A DNA stretch of 14,343 nucleotides from assembly GCA_035253685.1 (NCBI GenBank), contig DATFBR010000084.1:1-14343 (forward strand). The letters run 5' to 3'. The translations under genes were made by a program, and so were the position numbers. This DNA comes from DASRTE01 sp035253685 (GTDB taxonomy: Bacteria > Actinomycetota > Actinomycetes > Jiangellales > Jiangellaceae). This document shows, piece after piece, positions 1-7,010 of this stretch. The notes beneath the pieces are model-generated. The model made no database searches and was not told where the DNA came from. It saw nothing but the letters and a program-made list of their open reading frames with translations. Numbering within the stretch: the first letter of the stretch is position 1; each line of letters opens with the position of its first letter.

Positions 1-1164
1 GCACGCATACCGGGTTCGGAGCCGGGCCTGGACGCGTTGCTCGTGCACGGCCATCTCGACGTCGTGCCGGCCGAGGCTGCGGACTGGACCGTCCCGCCGT
101 TCTCGGGGGAGGTCCGAGACGGTGTGGTGTGGGGCCGTGGCGCCGTCGACATGAAGAACATGGACGCGATGGTGCTCGCCGTCGTCAGGTGCTGGGCCCG
201 GGAGGGCCGCCGCCCGCGCCGTGACATCGTGCTCGCCTTCACCGCGGACGAGGAGGACAGCGCGACCTACGGCGCCTCGTGGCTGGTCGCCCACCATCCT
301 GATGTCTTCGCCGGCTGCACGGAGGGCATCGGCGAGTCCGGTGCCTATACCGTGCACGCGGGGGACGGAGTGCGGATCTACCCGATCGGGGCGGGTGAGC
401 GCGGCACCGCGTGGCTGCGGCTGACGGCTCACGGCCGGGCGGGGCACGCGTCGAAAGTCAACCCGTCCAACGCCGTCGGGGCGCTGGCGGCGGCGGTCGC
501 CCGGATCGACGCCCACGTGTGGCCGATGCGCCTGACGCCGACGGTGCGTGCTGCCCTGGTTGCGATCGGGCGCGCCGTGGGCGTGCCGGTCGGCCCGGAC
601 GACGCCGGACCGGCCATCGAGACTGCGGTCGACCGGTTCGGTCCGGCGCGCGTCATCGTCGAGAATGCTCTACGCAACAGTGCGAGACCGACGATGCTCC
701 AGGCCGGCTACAAGGTCAACGTCGTCCCCGCGACGGCGGTCGCCCACGTCGACGGCCGGGTGGTACCCGGTGGTGACGACGAGTTCCGCACCACGTTGGA
801 CGAGTTGACCGGACCGTCGGTGGAGTGGGAGTTCACCCATCGCGGGGTGTCGTTGCAGGCGCCGGCCGACTCGCCGATCTTTGCGGAGATGAGCGCCGCC
901 ATCCTCGCCGAGGATCCCGGCAGTCACGTCGTGCCGTTCTTCCTGGGCGGCGGCTCCGATGCCAAGCACTTCTCCCGGCTGGGAGTCGCGGGGTACGGCT
1001 TCTCGCCGCTGCGGCTGCCGCCGGGCTTCGACTACAACGCGCTGTTCCACGGTGTGGACGAGCGGGTACCCGTCGATGCCCTCCACTTCGGCGTCCGCGT
1101 GCTGGACCGCTTCCTGTCGCCCCCGGCGGTCGGAGAGGACGGGACGTGGGCGTTGCGGAGCTGA
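1..1164 (+). CDS. M20-family metallopeptidase, 5'-truncated
   Basis: The frame is open from base 1, so the true start lies upstream; roughly the first 50-60 residues are probably missing. The family consists of di-zinc cytosolic hydrolases that cleave peptides or N-acyl amino acids. Visible signatures are the HGHLD motif (first ligand His at 52-54, catalytic-site Asp at 58-60), a WGRGAVDMK segment with the bridging Asp at 148-150, the ADEED segment with the catalytic and ligand Glu pair at 250-255, and a C-terminal FHGVDE with the last ligand His at 1048-1050. The region around 400-830 fits the dimerisation (lid) domain. The stop overlaps the next gene by 19 bases, so the two are translationally coupled. 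The actinobacterial relatives I know are annotated only as M20/M25/M40 dipeptidase-like; the substrate cannot be read from sequence. Family assignment is firm, specificity unknown. Confidence 0.93.
   Translation, partial: ARIPGSEPGLDALLVHGHLDVVPAEAADWTVPPFSGEVRDGVVWGRGAVDMKNMDAMVLAVVRCWAREGRRPRRDIVLAFTADEEDSATYGASWLVAHHPDVFAGCTEGIGESGAYTVHAGDGVRIYPIGAGERGTAWLRLTAHGRAGHASKVNPSNAVGALAAAVARIDAHVWPMRLTPTVRAALVAIGRAVGVPVGPDDAGPAIETAVDRFGPARVIVENALRNSARPTMLQAGYKVNVVPATAVAHVDGRVVPGGDDEFRTTLDELTGPSVEWEFTHRGVSLQAPADSPIFAEMSAAILAEDPGSHVVPFFLGGGSDAKHFSRLGVAGYGFSPLRLPPGFDYNALFHGVDERVPVDALHFGVRVLDRFLSPPAVGEDGTWALRS
1132..1139 (+). promoter_or_regulatory. Shine-Dalgarno of the S66 peptidase
   Basis: GGAGAGGA lies 6 bases before the GTG at 1146, inside the end of the M20 gene. 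It decides the start, because the frame is open much further upstream without other signals. Confidence 0.75.
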
Positions 1165-2069
1165 GCCGGCCGCGGCGACTGGAACCGGGCGACCGCGTCG
1201 TCGTGGTCGCGCCGAGCGGCCCGGTTCCGAAGGACCGGCTGAACGCCGGCTGTGCGATCCTGCGCGACTGGGGACTCGACGTCGTCGTCGCACCACACGT
1301 GCTGGACGTGCACGGCCGGTTCGCCTACCTCGCCGGCGGCGACGCCGAACGGGCCGGCGACCTGCAGCATGCCTGGCTCGACCCGTCGGTGGCGGCCGTG
1401 CTCTGCGCCCGCGGCGGGTACGGCGTGCAACGGATCCTCGACCGGCTGGACTGGTCGGCAATGCGCGCCGTCACACCCAAGGTGCTCGCCGGTTACAGCG
1501 ACATCACCGCGCTGCACGAGGCCGTCGCGACGCAACTCGGCGTCGCGACGTTGCACGCGCCGATGGTCGGCGCACACGTGTTCCTCAGCGACCACCGGAC
1601 CGCCGAGACCTTCCGGCGCACGCTGTTCGAGCCGGAGTCGGTGCGGGTGATGACATCGCCGACCGCGCGCACACTGGTGCCGGGGGTTGCGCACGGCATC
1701 ACCGTGGGGGGCTGCCTGGGCATGCTGGCTGCGGAGGTGGGCACGACGACAGGACGCCGCAACGCGGCGGGCGGGATCCTCTTGCTCGAGGATGTCGACG
1801 AGAAGGCCTACCGCATCGACGGGTTCCTCACGCACCTTCTCCGGGCCGGCTGGCTCGACGGCGTGGCAGGCGTCGTGCTGGGGTCGTGGAAGGACTGCGA
1901 GCCGGTCGAGGATGTCGTGCTCGACCGGCTCCGGGGGCTCCGCGTTCCGGTGGTCTCCGAGCTCGGGTTCGGCCACGGGGACAGCTCGCTCACCGTTCCG
2001 CTCGGACTGCCCGCCACCCTCGACGCGGACGCGGCGACGCTGACGGTCGACGTGCCCGCCCTGGCATGA
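1146..2069 (+). CDS. S66 peptidase: LD-carboxypeptidase / MccF-like
   Basis: A 307-residue serine peptidase. LdcA-type members cut the terminal D-Ala from muropeptide tetrapeptides during murein recycling; MccF-type members hydrolyse microcin C-like peptide-nucleotides. Motifs in order: VVVVAPSGP near residues 18-26, the LCARGGYG loop at 86-93, the nucleophile in GYSD (Ser118), the catalytic Glu215 in LLLEDVDE, and His277 in FGHGDSS. Together these give the Ser-Glu-His triad of the family at the expected spacing, and about 300 residues is the usual length. The GTG start is chosen for its strong Shine-Dalgarno and because the VVVVAPSG strand follows a short leader. It overlaps the M20 gene by 19 bases, which suggests joint peptide or muropeptide turnover (inference). 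Whether it acts on murein or on antibiotic-like peptides is open. No signal peptide is seen, so it should be cytoplasmic. Confidence 0.92.
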   Translation: MGVAELSRPRRLEPGDRVVVVAPSGPVPKDRLNAGCAILRDWGLDVVVAPHVLDVHGRFAYLAGGDAERAGDLQHAWLDPSVAAVLCARGGYGVQRILDRLDWSAMRAVTPKVLAGYSDITALHEAVATQLGVATLHAPMVGAHVFLSDHRTAETFRRTLFEPESVRVMTSPTARTLVPGVAHGITVGGCLGMLAAEVGTTTGRRNAAGGILLLEDVDEKAYRIDGFLTHLLRAGWLDGVAGVVLGSWKDCEPVEDVVLDRLRGLRVPVVSELGFGHGDSSLTVPLGLPATLDADAATLTVDVPALA

Positions 2070-2073
2070 ACGA

Positions 2074-2090
2074 TGCCGCCGCAGGCGGCA
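2074..2090 (+). terminator. Hairpin after the S66 peptidase gene
   Basis: A perfect 7-bp stem (TGCCGCC, loop GCA, GGCGGCA) starts 5 bases after the S66 stop. No T-run follows, so it is at best a weak actinobacterial-style terminator or an RNA end-protecting stem. Confidence 0.35.
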
Positions 2091-2125
2091 CGGGAGCGTG
2101 ATCGTCGGCTCCCGGCCGCCGCGGC

Positions 2126-2248
2126 GTGCACCCCCCGTCAGTGGTCGTCGCCGCCGAACTGCGCCCGGGTCTCCCTCCGGAGCAGTCGTCCCCCACGGTG
2201 CCCACGTACGCGGACCTGGAGCGGTTCAACGGTCGACGCGGCAGGTGA
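2126..2248 (+). CDS. Possible 40-residue small protein
   Basis: This is a GTG-started frame of 40 codons in the 239-base gap before dxr, ending PTYADLERFNGRRGR. Most third positions are G or C, and it has the feel of a real tail sequence (Pro-rich middle, acidic-aromatic patch, basic end). Against it: no Shine-Dalgarno before the GTG, no recognisable family, and the same frame is closed by a stop at 2099-2101. It could be a genuine small ORF, a remnant, or chance. The rest of the gap shows nothing coding. Confidence 0.2.
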   Translation: MHPPSVVVAAELRPGLPPEQSSPTVPTYADLERFNGRRGR

Positions 2249-2296
2249 CGCGGTGATGAGACCGGACGGTGGGAGCGCCGCCGCCGCTGCCGGGGC

Positions 2297-2302
2297 GACA
2301 AT
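2297..2302 (+). promoter_or_regulatory. Candidate -10 box for leaderless dxr transcript
   Basis: GACAAT ends 6 bases before the dxr ATG, which would place the transcription start on the A of ATG. It matches TANNNT at the key A and T. No clear -35 is visible. The same arrangement precedes ispG almost base for base. Confidence 0.45.
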
Positions 2303-2308
2303 GGAGCC

Positions 2309-3520
2309 ATGAGCAGCCCGCGCGAGGTCGTCGTGCTGGGATCCACCGGTTCGGTCGGCACCCAGGCGCTTGACGTGGTCCGGGCCAATCCGGACCGTTT
2401 CCGGGTCGTCGGCCTCGCGGCCGGCGGATCCGATCCCGGTGCGCTCGCTGCGCAGGCCCTCGACCTCGGCGTCGAGGTCGTCGCCGTCGCCCGGGCGAGC
2501 GCGGCGCAGGACCTCCTCCTCGCCTTCTACGCCGAGGCGAAACGGAGGGGCTTCGACGCGGGGGAATACGCGGTGCCGAAAATCTTCGCGGGCCACGACG
2601 CCGCCACCGAGCTCGCCTCGCAAGATTGCGACGTCGTGCTCAACGCCATCACCGGGTCGATCGGTCTGCGGCCGACGCTCGCCGCCCTCGAGGCGGGCCA
2701 CACGCTGGCCCTGGCCAACAAGGAGTCGTTGATCGTGGGCGGGCCGCTGGTGACCGCAGCGGCCGGACCCGGCCAGATCGTGCCCGTGGACAGCGAGCAC
2801 AGTGCGCTCGCCCAGTGCCTGCGGGGTGGGCGGCGAGACGAGGTGCGCCGCCTGGTGGTCACCGCGAGCGGCGGCCCGTTCCGGGGGCGCACGCGCGACC
2901 AGCTGGCCGACGTCACCCCGGAGCAGGCGCTCGCCCACCCGACCTGGTCCATGGGGCCGGTGATCACGGTCAACTCGGCGACGCTGGTCAACAAGGCGCT
3001 GGAGGTCATCGAGGCACACCTGCTGTTCGGGCTGCCGTTCGACGCGATCGACGTCGTCGTCCATCCCCAGTCCGTGGTGCACTCCATGGTGGAGTTCGTC
3101 GACGGGTCCACGCTCGCACAGGCCAGCCCGCCCGACATGCGCATCCCGATCGCCCTGGGCCTGGCGTGGCCCGACCGCGTCACCGGTGTCGCAGCGGCGT
3201 GCGACTGGTCCACTGCCGCCACCTGGGAGTTCATGCCACTCGACGACGCGGCCTTCCCGGCGATCTCCCTCGCACGTGAGGTCGGTGCACGCGGCGGCAC
3301 CGCTCCGGCCGTCTACAACGCCGCGAACGAGGAGTGTGTCGGAGCGTTCCTCGACGGGCGCCTGCCGTTCCTCGCCATCGTGGACACGGTCGCCCAGGTC
3401 GTGGCCGAACACGCCGCGAGTGCCGGTCCAGCCGGCGACGGTGGGAACGCCACGAGCGTCGACGACGTTCTGGCTGCTGAGGCATGGGCCCGGGCCCGCG
3501 CCCGTGAGATCACGCGATAG
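2309..3520 (+). CDS. dxr: 1-deoxy-D-xylulose 5-phosphate reductoisomerase
   Basis: The enzyme converts DXP to 2-C-methyl-D-erythritol 4-phosphate with NADPH, the first committed step of the MEP isoprenoid pathway, in the cytosol. The 403 residues match the family length. Visible features are the NADPH-binding GSTGSVG loop (11-17), the NKES segment, VDSEH with metal ligands Asp161 and Glu163, the SGGPFRGR loop, HPTWSMG, NKALEV with ligand Glu232, the flexible substrate loop region HPQSVVHSMV, and PDMRIPIALGLAWP. The C-terminal AVYNAANEECVGAF helix is present. All expected active-site residues are there. The ATG is preceded by GGAG only 2 bases away, too close for a normal ribosome site; a leaderless start fits better. 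The gene lies 14 bases before the site-2 protease and upstream of ispG, the classic actinobacterial block. Confidence 0.97.
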   Translation: MSSPREVVVLGSTGSVGTQALDVVRANPDRFRVVGLAAGGSDPGALAAQALDLGVEVVAVARASAAQDLLLAFYAEAKRRGFDAGEYAVPKIFAGHDAATELASQDCDVVLNAITGSIGLRPTLAALEAGHTLALANKESLIVGGPLVTAAAGPGQIVPVDSEHSALAQCLRGGRRDEVRRLVVTASGGPFRGRTRDQLADVTPEQALAHPTWSMGPVITVNSATLVNKALEVIEAHLLFGLPFDAIDVVVHPQSVVHSMVEFVDGSTLAQASPPDMRIPIALGLAWPDRVTGVAAACDWSTAATWEFMPLDDAAFPAISLAREVGARGGTAPAVYNAANEECVGAFLDGRLPFLAIVDTVAQVVAEHAASAGPAGDGGNATSVDDVLAAEAWARARAREITR

Positions 3521-3522
3521 GG

Positions 3523-3528
3523 GACGCT
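3523..3528 (+). promoter_or_regulatory. Weak candidate -10 box before rip1
   Basis: GACGCT ends 6 bases before the GTG at 3535, keeping the same spacing as at dxr and ispG, but it is GC-rich. Read-through from dxr is more likely to drive this gene. It is listed because the position is consistent. Confidence 0.2.
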
Positions 3529-3534
3529 GCCACT

Positions 3535-4860
3535 GTGGACTGGCTGACCGTGCTCGGCATCCTGGCCTTCGCCGTCGGGCTGATGCTGTCGATCGCGCTG
3601 CACGAGATCGGCCACCTGGTCCCGGCGAAACTGTTCGGGATCAAGGTCACGCAGTACATGGTCGGGTTCGGCCGCACGGTCTGGTCGCGCCGACGCGGCG
3701 AGACCGAGTACGGGTACAAGGCCATCCCGCTGGGCGGCTACGTCCGGATGATCGGCATGTTTCCGCCCGAGCCGGGCGACGACCCGCGCCGGCTGCGCAA
3801 GGCCAGCACCGGGCCGTTCCAGGCGTTGGTCGAGGACGCCCGCCGCGTCGCCAAGGAGGAGATCCAGGCTGGAGACGAGGACCGCGTCTTCTACCGGAAG
3901 GCCTGGTGGAAGAAGCTCGTGGTGATGCTCGGCGGCCCGGCGATGAACGTGCTCATCGCCGCGGTCCTCGCCGGCGGGGTGCTGATGATCCACGGCCAGG
4001 CCGAACTGCGGCCGGTGGTCAGTGAGGTCTCTGCCTGCGTGATCCCGGTAGCCGACGGCGATCGCGCGTGCACGGCGGACGACCCGCCGACACCTGCGGC
4101 CGAGGCCGGGTTCCGCGCCGGCGACCGGCTGGTGTCCTTCGCCGGCGTCCAGATCACTTCGTGGAGCGACGCGCAGGAACTCATCCGCAGCCAGCCGGCC
4201 GGCCCGGTCGACGTGGTCGTCGAGCGCAACGGCCGCGAGGTCACGCTCACCCCCGAGCTGGTGACGACCGAGCGGCGAGCGCTCGGCGAGGCGGAGGCCG
4301 ACGGTTTCCGCCCGCCGACCGACGAGCTGGAGACCGTCGGCTTCCTCGGCGTGGCTCCCACCCAGGAGGTCGTGCCACAGGACCTCGGCGGCGCGGTCGC
4401 CTGGCTCGGCGACTTCGCCGTCGCGACGGCACAGGCGGTGATCTCGATCCCGGAGCGCATGGTCGGCGTCTGGGACGCGGCGTTCGGCGGCGGCGAACGT
4501 GAGATCGACGGCCCGATCGGCATCGTCGGCGCCGGGCGGATCGGCGGCGAGATCGCGACGCTCGACGTCGGAGTCGCGGACCGCGTGGCCAGCTTCGTGC
4601 TGCTGCTCGCGAGCTTCAACATGGCGATCGCGCTGTTCAACCTGATCCCGCTGCTGCCGTTGGACGGCGGCCATGCGGCGGGCGCGATCTGGGAGGGCAT
4701 CAAGCGCGGGTGGGCCCGGCTCAGCGGCGGACCCATGCCGCGACCGGTCGACGTCGCCAAGGCGCTGCCGTTGGCCTACGGCGTCGCCACGCTGCTCATC
4801 GGCATGAGCGTTCTGCTGCTCTACGCCGACATCGTCAACCCGGTCCGACTGCCGGGCTGA
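3535..4860 (+). CDS. rip1: M50 site-2 intramembrane metalloprotease (RseP/Rip1 type)
   Basis: A 441-residue zinc protease of the inner membrane that performs regulated intramembrane proteolysis, typically of anti-sigma factors. The mycobacterial equivalent in this position is Rip1 (Rv2869c). The first membrane segment (about 5-25) carries HEIGH (His23, Glu24, His27). The Zn-ligand LDG motif is in LIPLLPLDGGHAAG (Asp377) in the third segment, and a last segment lies near 415-435. A further segment around 130-146 precedes the extracytoplasmic part. That part holds one PDZ domain (about 180-235, AEAGFRAGDRLVSF), preceded by two cysteines near 165-180 that could form a disulfide. The GTG start puts HEIGH at the usual distance from the N-terminus. 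It lies 14 bases after dxr and 20 before ispG. The client anti-sigma factor is not in the window. Confidence 0.95.
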   Translation: MDWLTVLGILAFAVGLMLSIALHEIGHLVPAKLFGIKVTQYMVGFGRTVWSRRRGETEYGYKAIPLGGYVRMIGMFPPEPGDDPRRLRKASTGPFQALVEDARRVAKEEIQAGDEDRVFYRKAWWKKLVVMLGGPAMNVLIAAVLAGGVLMIHGQAELRPVVSEVSACVIPVADGDRACTADDPPTPAAEAGFRAGDRLVSFAGVQITSWSDAQELIRSQPAGPVDVVVERNGREVTLTPELVTTERRALGEAEADGFRPPTDELETVGFLGVAPTQEVVPQDLGGAVAWLGDFAVATAQAVISIPERMVGVWDAAFGGGEREIDGPIGIVGAGRIGGEIATLDVGVADRVASFVLLLASFNMAIALFNLIPLLPLDGGHAAGAIWEGIKRGWARLSGGPMPRPVDVAKALPLAYGVATLLIGMSVLLLYADIVNPVRLPG

Positions 4861-4868
4861 CACTCGCG

Positions 4869-4874
4869 GAGAAT
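4869..4874 (+). promoter_or_regulatory. Candidate -10 box for leaderless ispG transcript
   Basis: GAGAAT ends 6 bases before the ispG ATG. With the following bases, GAGAATGGACCCATGA matches the dxr start region GACAATGGAGCCATGA at 14 of 16 positions. No clear -35 is seen, and no Shine-Dalgarno lies at normal spacing. Confidence 0.45.
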
Positions 4875-4880
4875 GGACCC

Positions 4881-6032
4881 ATGAACGTCGCCCTGGGCAT
4901 GCCCGCCATGCCGCCGCCGGTCCTGTCGCCGCGCCGCGCCTCACGCAAGATCCGCGTGGGCACGGTCGACGTGGGTGGCGACGCTCCGATCAGCGTGCAG
5001 TCGATGACGACGACGCCGACCACGGACGTCGACGCCACACTCCAGCAGATCGCCGAGCTCACCGCCACCGGGTGCGACATCGTCCGCGTGGCATGCCCCA
5101 GCCAGGACGATGCGGAGGCACTGCCGGCGATCGCCAGGAAGTCGCAGATCCCGGTCATCGCCGACATCCACTTCCAGCCCAGGTACGTCTTCGCCGCGAT
5201 CGACGCCGGTTGCGCGGCCGTACGCGTCAACCCGGGCAACATCCGCAAGTTCGACGACCAGGTGGGCGCCATCGCCCGGGCTGCGACTGACGCCGGCGTG
5301 TCCATCCGGATCGGTGTGAACGCAGGCTCTCTCGACCCGCGGCTGCTGGAGAAATACGGCAAGGCGACACCGGAGGCGTTGGTCGAGTCCGCGGTCTGGG
5401 AGGCGTCGCTGTTCGAGGAGCACGACTTCCACGACTTCAAGATCTCGGTCAAGCACAACGACCCGGTGGTCATGGTGCGGGCCTACGAACTACTGGCGGC
5501 ACGCGGCGACTGGCCGTTGCACCTCGGCGTCACGGAGGCGGGCCCGGCCTTCCAGGGCACGGTGAAGTCGGCGGTCGCGTTCGGCGCGCTGCTCTCGCAG
5601 GGGATCGGCGACACGATCCGGGTCTCCCTGTCCGCGCCTCCGGTGGAGGAGGTCAAGGTCGGCCTGCAGATACTGCAGTCGTTGAACCTCCGCGAGCGCA
5701 AGCTGGAGATCGTCTCCTGTCCCTCCTGCGGACGCGCGCAGGTCGACGTGTACACCCTGGCCGACCGGGTCACCGCCGGCCTCGAAGGCATGGAGGTCCC
5801 GCTGCGGGTGGCGGTCATGGGCTGCGTCGTCAACGGGCCAGGCGAAGCGCGTGAGGCCGACCTCGGGGTGGCGTCAGGCAACGGGAAAGGACAGATCTTC
5901 GTCAAGGGTGAGGTGATCAAGACGGTGCCCGAGTCGCAGATCGTCGAGACCCTGATCGAGGAGGCCATGCGCATCGCCGAGCACATGGAGCCGGCCGGCA
6001 CCGGGACCGCGCCGGAGGTCGTCGTCTCCTGA
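4881..6032 (+). CDS. ispG: 4-hydroxy-3-methylbut-2-en-1-yl diphosphate synthase (GcpE)
   Basis: This [4Fe-4S] enzyme converts MEcPP to HMBPP, the penultimate MEP-pathway step, using a reduced ferredoxin or flavodoxin donor. The 383 residues give the standard two-domain form: a TIM barrel (about 25-275, with QSMTTTPTTDV, ADIHF, RVNPGNI and KISVKHND) and a C-terminal cluster domain. Cluster ligands are Cys280 and Cys283 (SCPSCGR) and Cys315 (MGCVVNGPGE), plus Glu322, the same spacing as in E. coli IspG. The ATG at 4881 is chosen over upstream in-frame starts because those would run back into rip1 and the N-terminus fits the family. Together with dxr it supplies two steps of the same pathway; the remaining MEP genes are elsewhere. 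Confidence 0.97.
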   Translation: MNVALGMPAMPPPVLSPRRASRKIRVGTVDVGGDAPISVQSMTTTPTTDVDATLQQIAELTATGCDIVRVACPSQDDAEALPAIARKSQIPVIADIHFQPRYVFAAIDAGCAAVRVNPGNIRKFDDQVGAIARAATDAGVSIRIGVNAGSLDPRLLEKYGKATPEALVESAVWEASLFEEHDFHDFKISVKHNDPVVMVRAYELLAARGDWPLHLGVTEAGPAFQGTVKSAVAFGALLSQGIGDTIRVSLSAPPVEEVKVGLQILQSLNLRERKLEIVSCPSCGRAQVDVYTLADRVTAGLEGMEVPLRVAVMGCVVNGPGEAREADLGVASGNGKGQIFVKGEVIKTVPESQIVETLIEEAMRIAEHMEPAGTGTAPEVVVS

Positions 6033-6114
6033 GCGCCGGCTGCACTCCAAGGGTGCTTCACTAGGCGAACGGGTTCAGACCGGACCGGCGTGAAGGTCTC
6101 GCGGTCGCGGGGTC

Positions 6115-6123
6115 GGAGAGGGG
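6115..6123 (+). promoter_or_regulatory. Shine-Dalgarno of the GNAT gene
   Basis: GGAGAGGGG lies 6 bases before the GTG at 6130 and fixes that start. The 97-base gap after ispG otherwise holds only a short imperfect stem (GCAC...GTGC) near 6042-6056. Confidence 0.7.
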
Positions 6124-6129
6124 CGGACG

Positions 6130-6978
6130 GTGCTCGAGACCGCTGCCGCCACGGTCGCGCCGTTGGGTGCCTCCGACCTGTCCGAGGTGCTCGAGCTACT
6201 CGCTCGTGACCCTGTCTCGCACGTCTTCGTTGCGTCGCGGGTACACGCGTCGGGGTTGTCGGCCGGCCGGATGGGCGGGGAGATCTGGGGCTACCGCGAG
6301 TCAGGGCGGCTGGTCTCGCTCTGCTACTCGGGGGCCAACCTGGTTCCGGTCGCCGCGACATCGGCTGCGGCCGCGGCCTTCGCCGACCGGGCCGGCAGCA
6401 GAGGACGGCGGTGCTCGTCCATCCTGGGCCCCGCCGACGCCGTGCTGACGATGTGGGACCGTCTGCGCTGGTCGTGGGGCGAGGCCCGGGAGGTGCGCTC
6501 GCACCAGCCACTGCTCGCGATCGGCGGAGCGCCTGCGGTGCCATCGGACCCGCTCGTCCGACAGGTGCGCCCGGACGAGGTCGAGCGCCTGCTACCGGCA
6601 TCGATCGCCATGTTCACCGAGGAGGTCGGCGTGTCGCCGGTCGGTTCCGACGGTGGTGCGTACTACCGGGCCAGGGTCACCGACCTGGTCACGTCCGGCC
6701 GCGCGTTCGCGCGGTTCGAGAACGGCGAGGTCGTGTTCAAGGCCGAGGTGGGCTCGGTGACGCCCGACGCGTGCCAGGTGCAGGGCGTCTGGATCCGTCC
6801 CGAGCGGCGCGGTCAGGGTCTCTGCGCGGGCGGCATGGCCGCGGTCGTCGAGCACGCCCGGCGTGATCTCGCTCCGCTCGTGACGCTGTACGTCAACGAC
6901 TACAACCTCGCGGCCCGGGCCGCTTACCGGAGAGTGGGGTTTCACGAGGTGGGGACGTTCGCGACGGTGTTGTTCTGA
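6130..6978 (+). CDS. Two-domain GNAT acetyltransferase (DUF4081-like + GNAT)
   Basis: A 282-residue protein of the type found next to ispG in many actinobacteria (Rv2867c position in M. tuberculosis). The N-terminal half (about 8-125) resembles the DUF4081 domain. The C-terminal half (about 140-282) is a GCN5-type fold with the acetyl-CoA loop in PERRGQGLCAGG (Arg226, Arg227, Gly228, Gly230) and the terminal LYVNDYNLAARAAYRRVGF signature of GNAT motif B. The acceptor is unknown; conserved linkage to the MEP/protease block suggests a housekeeping cell-envelope or protein-modification role, but that is inference. The GTG start has a strong ribosome site. Confidence 0.88.
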   Translation: MLETAAATVAPLGASDLSEVLELLARDPVSHVFVASRVHASGLSAGRMGGEIWGYRESGRLVSLCYSGANLVPVAATSAAAAAFADRAGSRGRRCSSILGPADAVLTMWDRLRWSWGEAREVRSHQPLLAIGGAPAVPSDPLVRQVRPDEVERLLPASIAMFTEEVGVSPVGSDGGAYYRARVTDLVTSGRAFARFENGEVVFKAEVGSVTPDACQVQGVWIRPERRGQGLCAGGMAAVVEHARRDLAPLVTLYVNDYNLAARAAYRRVGFHEVGTFATVLF

Positions 6979-6982
6979 TACT
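6977..6982 (+). promoter_or_regulatory. Candidate -10 box before the CCG-motif protein
   Basis: GATACT overlaps the GNAT stop codon and would give a leader of about 22 bases to the ATG at 7011. No convincing -35 is seen. Confidence 0.25.
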
Positions 6983-7010
6983 GCGTCATGCGAGGCGGGC
7001 GCGCGCAAGA

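Noticed and set aside
825..1145. Upstream extension of the S66 peptidase frame
   Set aside because: It lies inside the M20 gene, gives an Arg/Gly-rich sequence, and the strong ribosome site selects GTG 1146.
1523..1550. Direct repeat of CGTCGCGACG
   Set aside because: It is two short copies in S66 coding sequence, explained by Val-Ala-Thr codons.
2138..3412. A 424-codon minus-strand frame
   Set aside because: It is antisense to dxr, whose active-site motifs are all present on the plus strand.
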